NCBI GenBank assembly: GCA_002171315.2
Contig: NHFS02000086.1
Location: forward strand, 5,490-12,799
Length of the DNA: 7,310 bases
Source: Euryarchaeota archaeon TMED117
GTDB lineage: Archaea > Thermoplasmatota > Poseidoniia > Poseidoniales > Poseidoniaceae
Direction of reading: 5' to 3'
In this document: positions 1-5,109 of the stretch, piece by piece
Numbering within the stretch: the stretch's first letter is position 1
Layout of the letters: the number at the start of each line of letters is the position of its first letter
Program-made: the position numbers and the translations under genes
Notes under the pieces: model-generated
Database searches by the model: none
Told to the model about the DNA's origin: nothing
What the model saw: only the letters and a program-made list of their open reading frames with translations

Positions 1-123
1 ATTACCACCCTACCTGCTTCTGAACAATTCCCTGCTGGACTTGTTATTGATGTCTTAGAACCTGGATACATGTACAAGGAGCGGGTCCTAAGTGCAGCAC
101 GTGTGGTCGTAGCAACTGAGTAA
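1..123 (+). CDS. grpE: GrpE nucleotide exchange factor, C-terminal fragment
   Basis: This is the 3' end of a gene entering from the left edge. It is open in frame 1 from base 1 to a TAA stop at 121-123, giving 40 residues. The visible peptide has the pattern of the GrpE C-terminal beta domain: a P-A-G-L-V-I-D-V-L-E segment, then GYMYKERVL, then a short hydrophobic strand RVVVA before the stop. In GrpE families this corresponds to the 'P.G.V..V.Q.GY...dRvlRpA.V.V' signature. GrpE is the cytosolic nucleotide exchange factor of the DnaK (Hsp70) chaperone, and this domain contacts the DnaK ATPase domain. The usual RPA after the GY motif is SAA here. dnaK and dnaJ are not in the window; if linked they would lie to the left. 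The gene converges on nadM with no spacer. Identity rests on a short tail, so moderate to good confidence. Confidence 0.8.
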   Translation: MTTLPASEQFPAGLVIDVLEPGYMYKERVLSAARVVVATE

Positions 124-672
124 TCAGCCTGCATGCGGTCCAGCATTTAATTGCAAAAAGCGGTAAAGTGCATCGTTTGTAATCAACCATTCAATGATTG
201 CACTTGGCACAGTTGGGCTGAGAACAGATCGTGTTGCATCATCATCATAGACAGTTGAAAGCATCATGCAAGATTGTCGAACTCGCCATCCTTCGAATTG
301 GTCACGTTGATGTAATTCAATCCAGTGAACTGGAAATTCATGAGATTCATAGAGGTTTTTTGTGTTCTCATCAGATGTGACTAAGGTTCCTTCTCCATGA
401 GTCTTGGATGCATGCTCAACCCAGTTCGGAGGGTCATTGATGTCCTCGATGCCTACAACAGTAATACGTTGGTTCAAACCCTTCTCATTACTCCATGATT
501 CGATCATTGATTTTCGTTCTTGGAATGAAAAAGGATTGTCTGTAGTCCATTCTTCTTGGGATGATCCTACCGCAATTGTAACTTCTTGAAACGTCTCAAG
601 TGCTTCAAGAACAAGATGTTCATGTCCGTTGTGAAACGGTTGGAATCGTCCAAGAACAATTCCTTTCGCCAT
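124..672 (-). CDS. nadM: Archaeal-type nicotinamide-nucleotide adenylyltransferase (NadM)
   Basis: Predicted cytosolic enzyme joining NMN (or nicotinate mononucleotide) and ATP to form NAD (or its deamido form) plus pyrophosphate. The 182-aa length matches the family. The nucleotidyltransferase motif GRFQPFHNGH lies at residues 8-17 and carries the HxGH ATP-binding histidines. GSSQEEWTTDNPF at 36-48 followed by QER matches the family's GSAQ...NPF..GER block. DIND..NWVEH at 77-86 and TSDENTKNLYE at 99-109 also align by eye with methanogen NadM. The second phosphate-binding motif, normally RDRYSGTEVRRRM, reads RDQFEGWRVRQSCM at about 123-136. The Ser and Thr of SGT are therefore replaced by Glu and Trp, with extra residues following, so activity or specificity may differ. 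The start lies 3 nt after the aminotransferase stop, implying a bicistronic transcript. No Shine-Dalgarno site is visible, so translation may depend on coupling. An alternative is a divergent nucleotidyltransferase with another substrate. Confidence 0.87.
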   Translation of the reverse strand: MAKGIVLGRFQPFHNGHEHLVLEALETFQEVTIAVGSSQEEWTTDNPFSFQERKSMIESWSNEKGLNQRITVVGIEDINDPPNWVEHASKTHGEGTLVTSDENTKNLYESHEFPVHWIELHQRDQFEGWRVRQSCMMLSTVYDDDATRSVLSPTVPSAIIEWLITNDALYRFLQLNAGPHAG

Positions 673-675
673 GAT

Positions 676-1896
676 TTAGGCAAAGTACGGTGCAACATCA
701 ACGTTTGGAAGCGTATGTCCCATCTCATTGAAGCAAGCAATCATTCGTCTGCATCCCTCAATCATCTCTTCGATAGTGGTGGTGCCCATGCTTCCAACTC
801 TGAACATTTTACCTTTCAAATGGTCTTGGGCTCCGATGACCTGTGTGTCATACTTTTCTTTGAGGGTGTTTCGCCATGAATCATCAATTCCTTCTGGATA
901 CATGATGGCTGTTACTGTATCACTTTGTTGTCCTCCATCTGCAAGGAGCAAAAAGCCGAGATCTGTGAACAGGTTCCGCACCCCATTGGCAAGAGTATGG
1001 CAGCGCTTCCAACGATTCTCAAGTCCTTCTTCTTCCAACTCCCGAAGAGCGGCAGCCCAACCCATTGCTAAGTTGATGGCAGGTGTCCATGGTGTTTGGT
1101 CATCATCTCCCTTCTTGAGTGCAGATACAAGATCGAGATAGTACACTGGATTTGAATCTCCTTGCTTGCGAATAGTTTCCAATCGTTCAATAAAGTGCTC
1201 GTTAATTGCAATAGCAGCAATACCACTTGGTCCAGCAGTGCATTTCTGAGCGCCCATGACAACCGCTTCTGCTCCCCATTCTGCTGGATGAACAGGTGCA
1301 CCTCCAACGGATGTGATCCCATCGAGGATGAATGCTACGTTGTATTCCTTACACATTTGAGCTAATGATGCAGCATCTTGAGTAATCCCTGTGCTTGTTT
1401 CATTGTGACAGATGAGGACTGCTTCATATGTACCGCGGCCAAGTTGTTCTTCCAATTCCATGAAATCAAAACTTCGCCCCCAATCATATGCGATGTGCTT
1501 TACTTGGCAATATTGTTTGCAAATTTGAGCAACTCTCTCTCCGAATTTACCATTGGTTGGAACAAGGACTCGATCGTTTGGACGGAATCGATTTGCAATA
1601 ACCATCTCCATTGCTGCAGTTCCACTTCCAGATACGGCTATGACTTTGTATCCATCCTCGCCGGACCATGATTGTGTTCCTCGAGTTCGTTCTGAGGGTG
1701 TAAGATTGAATGCAGTTCGTAATCCTGCGTTAAGGTCGGCCATTACGTCTCTAAATTCCGTTCCTCTCGCAGTCATAACAGGTGTGGCCATTGCCTGCAA
1801 ACATGCATCACTCATTCGAACAGGGCCAGGGACAAGAAAACAGTCACCTTCGTGTGGCATGTTTGAATCCAGACGCGCTCGGTTTTTGAACAACAT
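676..1896 (-). CDS. Class V PLP-dependent aminotransferase (serine-pyruvate / alanine-glyoxylate / archaeal aspartate type)
   Basis: Fold-type I PLP enzyme of the COG0075 kind, predicted to be a cytosolic aminotransferase; the amino donor and acceptor cannot be fixed from sequence. Residues 21-28 carry LVPGPVRM, typical of the family N-terminus. GSGTAAME at 90-97 is the phosphate-binding turn. HNETSTG at 164-170 precedes LDGITSVGG at 191-199, where Asp192 should pair with the pyridine nitrogen. GAQKCTAGPSG at 215-225 holds the predicted Schiff-base Lys218. TPWTPAINLA at 268-277 and FRVGSMG at 365-371 match the C-terminal substrate and carboxylate region. The 406-aa length exceeds the usual 380-390. 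Met13 (start at 1860) would give 394 aa and begins just before the conserved block. Neither start has a Shine-Dalgarno site. A TATA-like stretch near 1900-1911 would place transcription start close to 1880, which favours the shorter form. It is followed 3 nt later by nadM and is divergent from pdxT. Confidence 0.88.
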   Translation of the reverse strand: MLFKNRARLDSNMPHEGDCFLVPGPVRMSDACLQAMATPVMTARGTEFRDVMADLNAGLRTAFNLTPSERTRGTQSWSGEDGYKVIAVSGSGTAAMEMVIANRFRPNDRVLVPTNGKFGERVAQICKQYCQVKHIAYDWGRSFDFMELEEQLGRGTYEAVLICHNETSTGITQDAASLAQMCKEYNVAFILDGITSVGGAPVHPAEWGAEAVVMGAQKCTAGPSGIAAIAINEHFIERLETIRKQGDSNPVYYLDLVSALKKGDDDQTPWTPAINLAMGWAAALRELEEEGLENRWKRCHTLANGVRNLFTDLGFLLLADGGQQSDTVTAIMYPEGIDDSWRNTLKEKYDTQVIGAQDHLKGKMFRVGSMGTTTIEEMIEGCRRMIACFNEMGHTLPNVDVAPYFA

Positions 1897-1968
1897 CTAT
1901 GATTTTATCATTAGGAATGAATTTGCATGAATGCTATGTGCTAAAGAAGAGGAGTTCTAGGGAGACTC
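1897..1968. promoter_or_regulatory. Divergent intergenic region, probable bidirectional promoter
   Basis: These 72 bp separate the starts of the minus-strand aminotransferase and the plus-strand pdxT, so promoters for both directions must lie here or in the flanking coding ends. The AT-rich stretch 1899-1911 is a small inverted repeat, ATGAT-TTT-ATCAT, with TATA-like character on both strands (GATAAAATCAT reading toward the aminotransferase). It sits about 25 bp before position 1880, which would suit an aminotransferase start at Met13. It is about 60 bp before the pdxT ATG, which would leave a leader of roughly 35 nt. Near pdxT, GGGAG at 1960-1964 lies 4 nt before the ATG and a second GGAG at 1951-1954 lies further out. 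The promoter assignment is inference by position and composition only. Confidence 0.45.
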
Positions 1969-2661
1969 ATGTTGCGGATTGGACTTGCTATGTTGCAAGG
2001 TGCGCGACATGAGCATGAAGAGGCTCTCTTGGCTTCTGCAATAGATTTAGGGCTTGAAATCGAAATCGTCTATCTCCGTACAGCAAAAGATGTTGATGAA
2101 ACAATCGATGCACTTGTTCTTCCAGGTGGTGAATCAACAGCCATGCGAAAAGCATCAACCTCAGAAGGCTTGCTTGATGGAATCTACTCTTGGATGGATG
2201 ATTTTACTGCCCGGCCAGTTCTAGGCACCTGTGCTGGAGCTATCCTTTTGGCCATGCCTGATGGTGCTCGTAATCCCTTCATTCAAGCAGGAATTTCACG
2301 AAATGCATGGGGTCGTCAACGACAATCCTTCGAAGCAGCAGTCGTCGTCGATTTACCTCTTCATGAATCATCAAATGTGAAGGTGGCTCGAACAGCGGAT
2401 GAATTTGGGCACACGCCTTTAGCAGTGGATGGTCAAATCGATAATGATGGGTCTGCGTTATTTCCTGGTGTGTTTATCCGAGCGCCCCGTTTCGAATCCG
2501 AATCGGTAACGTGCGATGTCATCGCTCGATTTGGTGATGAAATCGTAGGTGTTATTGACGGCTCAAAGTGTGCTGTAACGTTCCATCCAGAACTTACTGG
2601 TGATCGGCGCTTCCACACTTGGCTTTTGCAACAAATAGTCAATCAGGGACCGACGAATTGA
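1969..2661 (+). CDS. pdxT: PdxT, glutaminase subunit of pyridoxal 5'-phosphate synthase
   Basis: Class I glutamine amidotransferase that hydrolyses glutamine and passes ammonia to PdxS for ribose-5-phosphate-dependent PLP synthesis in the cytosol. Visible motifs are LQGARHEH at 9-16, LPGGEST at 51-57 (oxyanion region), GTCAGAILLA at 86-95 with predicted nucleophile Cys88, RNAWGRQRQSFE at 111-122, GVFIRAP at 167-173, and FHPEL at 205-209 with His206 and Glu208 completing the triad. These blocks are specific to PdxT rather than other amidotransferases. At 230 aa it is longer than the usual 190-200. The excess lies mainly at about 131-163, between SFE and GVFIRAP, where typical PdxT has only about a dozen residues. 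The ATG has GGGAG 4 nt upstream. The partner pdxS is not in the window. The radical SAM gene follows after 26 bp on the same strand. Confidence 0.94.
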   Translation: MLRIGLAMLQGARHEHEEALLASAIDLGLEIEIVYLRTAKDVDETIDALVLPGGESTAMRKASTSEGLLDGIYSWMDDFTARPVLGTCAGAILLAMPDGARNPFIQAGISRNAWGRQRQSFEAAVVVDLPLHESSNVKVARTADEFGHTPLAVDGQIDNDGSALFPGVFIRAPRFESESVTCDVIARFGDEIVGVIDGSKCAVTFHPELTGDRRFHTWLLQQIVNQGPTN

Positions 2662-2675
2662 ACAATAAGAGGCTT

Positions 2676-2680
2676 GGAGG
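2676..2680 (+). promoter_or_regulatory. Ribosome binding site of the radical SAM gene
   Basis: GGAGG sits 7 nt before the ATG at 2688, in the 26-bp gap after the pdxT stop. It is the reason for choosing 2688 over the upstream in-frame TTG at 2619, which lies inside pdxT, has no comparable site and would add 23 residues without family character. Confidence 0.75.
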
Positions 2681-2687
2681 ACAACAC

Positions 2688-3773
2688 ATGGTCGTTCATC
2701 TTCCCATGATTTCAGAGGTTTTACCTGCTGAAGAAGGTGAAGCTGAGGGTTGCATACAATGCCAACAAGGTCGTAAACTCGTTCTATTCGTAACTGGTAA
2801 ATGCCATTGGGGATGCGATTATTGCCCGCTTTCAGAGAATCGTAGAGAATCTCCTGACATGTTTGCAAACGAGCGTCGTTGCAACACATGGGATGAAGTC
2901 ATCGAAGAAGCAAATGCAATGAAAGCAACAGGTACCGGTATCACTGGAGGCGATCCAATGCTCGATCCTGAGCGATCAGTAGAGGCTGTTAGTCAACTTA
3001 AGAAGGCCTTTGGACCTGAACATCATATTCACCTCTACACATCAATACCGTTCAAAGATGAATGGGTTGGAAAACTCGCCGATGCTGGTTTGGATGAACT
3101 GCGATTTCACTTACTTGATGGAACGACTCGTCAATATGAAGATGTAATACGGTCTGCTCACAAGTCAGGTATTAACGTTGGAATTGAATTGCCATGTGAA
3201 CCCGATAAAGAAGCGTCTCTATTCTCACTCCTCGATCAACTTGCAGAACTCCCAATTCAATTCATCAATCTGAATGAACTAGAGATTACAACTGGAAATC
3301 AAGAGAATATGGATGTGCGTGGATTTAATCTTTCGAGTGGATTATCTGCTGCTGCTGAGGGTTCACTTGAACTTGGACTTCGCCTAAAGGAGGCTTCAAG
3401 AGACAAACCGTACCATCTCAAATTCTGTACAGCTTCATACAAGGATGCTGGGCAATTAAGAGCACGTTTCCGTCGTCGAGGTGAAGCAACACTACGACCC
3501 TATGAGCAATTGTCAGAAGATGATACGATTCTGTTTGGAGCGATTCCAACGGATCCATCCGATGCTCGAGATGATGTAGAAGAGCTACGTTCCACTCTCG
3601 CAATAGATTCAGCATGGCTTCGCTATGATGCTCAAACACAACGCATCGAAATGCCAGTGAGTGTTGCAGAAGAACTTGCAGATATTCTTTCAGTATCCGT
3701 ACTTATGGTCGAAGTCCATCCTACTCATGAACGCCTTGAGGTCTCTGTTGTTCATTTGAATGAACATCGTTGA
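2688..3773 (+). CDS. Radical SAM protein, COG2108-like (related to pyruvate formate-lyase activating enzyme), function unknown
   Basis: Cytosolic iron-sulfur enzyme of the radical SAM superfamily, 361 aa from the ATG at 2688. The 4Fe-4S motif is CHWGCDYC, with Cys39, Cys43 and Cys46 in CxxxCxxC spacing, preceded by the strand LVLFVTG. GITGGDP at 84-90 is the SAM-binding GGD/E-type motif. A second pair, Cys22 and Cys25 (CIQC), comes before the core strand. This N-terminal CxxC...VLFVTGxCxxxCxYCPLS arrangement is what I recall for the mainly archaeal COG2108 group. A later block, FCTASYKDAGQLRARFRRR, starting about residue 245, looks like a conserved C-terminal signature and adds another cysteine. 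The last hundred or so residues (DARDDVEEL to the end) resemble no domain I know. Substrate and product are unknown. Co-direction with pdxT suggests co-expression. The 15-bp gap to the lipoprotein gene may extend the same transcript. Confidence 0.88.
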   Translation: MVVHLPMISEVLPAEEGEAEGCIQCQQGRKLVLFVTGKCHWGCDYCPLSENRRESPDMFANERRCNTWDEVIEEANAMKATGTGITGGDPMLDPERSVEAVSQLKKAFGPEHHIHLYTSIPFKDEWVGKLADAGLDELRFHLLDGTTRQYEDVIRSAHKSGINVGIELPCEPDKEASLFSLLDQLAELPIQFINLNELEITTGNQENMDVRGFNLSSGLSAAAEGSLELGLRLKEASRDKPYHLKFCTASYKDAGQLRARFRRRGEATLRPYEQLSEDDTILFGAIPTDPSDARDDVEELRSTLAIDSAWLRYDAQTQRIEMPVSVAEELADILSVSVLMVEVHPTHERLEVSVVHLNEHR

Positions 3774-3788
3774 TTTAGGAACAACTAT

Positions 3789-5063
3789 ATGATTGCGAAT
3801 AGAAGATTCGCCATGAAGAAGATTGCCATTTTCCTTGCCTGCACAATGATGCTTGCTGGATGTACAGAATTATTGGATGACTCGACAGAAGCGACAACAT
3901 ATACAAATCAAGATTTAGATGGCGTGTATTACGGAGTCATGTTAAATCTACGTGTCGAAATGAATGCTGATGATTCCTATACGATCTTTTTCTTAGAGAT
4001 GGAAGATTGTTACGATTCATTGGAGGAGGCTGAAGAATCGGTACAGGAATCAGAGCAATATGCATCTGGGAGTTTGATTATCCTTGACTTGTGTGTCTAT
4101 GAGGAATTACCTGCCAGTGAGGAAGAGGATGTTGAGATGACAAGTATACTCTCTGAGCAATCTGGAGTGCCATATATTCATCTTAATGTAACCGGTATTA
4201 ATGCTGTTTTCGTTTGCGATTCGGGCGATGTGATTGATAGCAGTTGGGTCAATGACGGAGTAGAGGATTGTGCAGGCGGTGAAGACGAAACAGAAGGTGC
4301 AGAAAATAACATCACTTCGAACGGTGTTGAAAACTTACTCAACCTTTACATTGCTGCAGATGGGAATGGAGCGGTTGTCTATAACGAGGCAATTTACTCA
4401 GAATTAGGGGCAATGACTTGTCTACTTTTGAGCGATGAGCCGCATATGGATTTAATGCAAGAGGCCACTGTATTGATGATTGCTTATGAGGAGGAAGGTG
4501 GGGAAATTGACGTAGATGATCCAACAACTCTTCCTTCTTCGGTGACTGACTTGTTCTCTTCACTTGATGCAAGTCTTTCGAACAGCATAGTGGGAACACT
4601 TGCACCAGGTTGTGGGGATTCCACCTTTGCAGATACGACTCTTACATTCTGGCTTTGGGCAACAAGTCTTGCTGAAGGAAATTCAGACGAAGGTCTTTCA
4701 TTCTATGATTTCGAAGTATATGCTGCAGGCTCTGACTTTTCATCAGATTCAAATGAAACAATGGCATATGTAACAATGACTACAGGTAATGATTTGAACT
4801 GGGAGCGAGTAAACTTACAATTGTCAGTTAATGGAGGTGCTTACATGCAGTGTACAAATCCACAAGAAACTCTTGGAAATAGTTGCCACCTTTCAAATGA
4901 CGACGGCGACACCATTTGGACTGTCGGTGAAAGCGTAACACTAAGCGAAGGATTTGACGACCTCTGCGATGGCTCTTCCGTTTGTGATATACAGATAAAA
5001 ATAATCGATTTAATGAATGGAAACACCATCTATGAATCGAATTATGTATCAGTTGGAAATTGA
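3789..5063 (+). CDS. Secreted acidic Cys-rich lipoprotein with pilin-like C-terminal domain, function unknown
   Basis: I do not recognise this protein as a named family. Residues 9-25 form a signal peptide: MKK, a hydrophobic core IAIFLACTMM, then the lipobox LAGC with predicted lipid-modified Cys25. The mature protein should be anchored to the outer face of the membrane. It is strongly acidic, with Glu/Asp-rich runs around 76-90, 108-117 and 158-172. It has ten cysteines after the lipobox (74, 102, 143, 161, 211, 275, 355, 366, 393, 399), suggesting disulfides. Residues about 325-424 read like the beta-sandwich tail of archaeal pilin-like surface proteins: W..V.L.L, then GDTIWTVGESVTLSEG, then I.I.D..NGNTIYES. 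This is similarity of pattern, not a search result. AGGA at 3777-3780 lies 8 nt before the ATG at 3789; the ATG at 3813 (Met9) would give a more standard signal peptide. The thioredoxin-CcdA gene follows after 46 bp. Confidence 0.8.
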   Translation: MIANRRFAMKKIAIFLACTMMLAGCTELLDDSTEATTYTNQDLDGVYYGVMLNLRVEMNADDSYTIFFLEMEDCYDSLEEAEESVQESEQYASGSLIILDLCVYEELPASEEEDVEMTSILSEQSGVPYIHLNVTGINAVFVCDSGDVIDSSWVNDGVEDCAGGEDETEGAENNITSNGVENLLNLYIAADGNGAVVYNEAIYSELGAMTCLLLSDEPHMDLMQEATVLMIAYEEEGGEIDVDDPTTLPSSVTDLFSSLDASLSNSIVGTLAPGCGDSTFADTTLTFWLWATSLAEGNSDEGLSFYDFEVYAAGSDFSSDSNETMAYVTMTTGNDLNWERVNLQLSVNGGAYMQCTNPQETLGNSCHLSNDDGDTIWTVGESVTLSEGFDDLCDGSSVCDIQIKIIDLMNGNTIYESNYVSVGN

Positions 5064-5067
5064 TGAT

Positions 5068-5084
5068 TGAATCCATTAGATTCA
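5068..5084. repeat. Short inverted repeat between lipoprotein and thioredoxin-CcdA genes
   Basis: TGAATC-CATTA-GATTCA is a perfect 6-bp inverted repeat with a 5-nt loop, 4 bp after the lipoprotein stop. It could be a weak hairpin at a transcript end or a protein site before the next gene. There is no clear T-tract after it and no statistical support, so its function is unknown. Confidence 0.3.
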
Positions 5085-5109
5085 TTTGTATCCAGTATTT
5101 GGTTGAATT

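Noticed and set aside
404..589. Plus-strand open frame inside nadM
   Set aside because: Shadow of nadM on the opposite strand, with no ribosome binding site and no protein family character.
586..1930. Series of plus-strand open frames opposite the aminotransferase and nadM (586-879, 728-1141, 1162-1365, 1378-1671, 1553-1930)
   Set aside because: They are antisense to a gene with clear catalytic motifs, have no recognisable domains or start signals, and overlap each other.
2619..2687. Upstream TTG start adding 23 residues to the radical SAM protein and overlapping pdxT
   Set aside because: No ribosome binding site, a rare start codon, and the ATG at 2688 has GGAGG at ideal spacing. The added residues simply read through the pdxT 3' end in another frame.
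5068..5084. Reading the inverted repeat as a bacterial intrinsic terminator
   Set aside because: The stem is only 6 bp, AT-rich, and no T-run of useful length follows; the next gene continues in the same direction.
4339..5085. Minus-strand open frames opposite the lipoprotein
   Set aside because: The sense strand has a signal peptide and lipobox; the antisense products are basic, low-complexity and typical of shadows.
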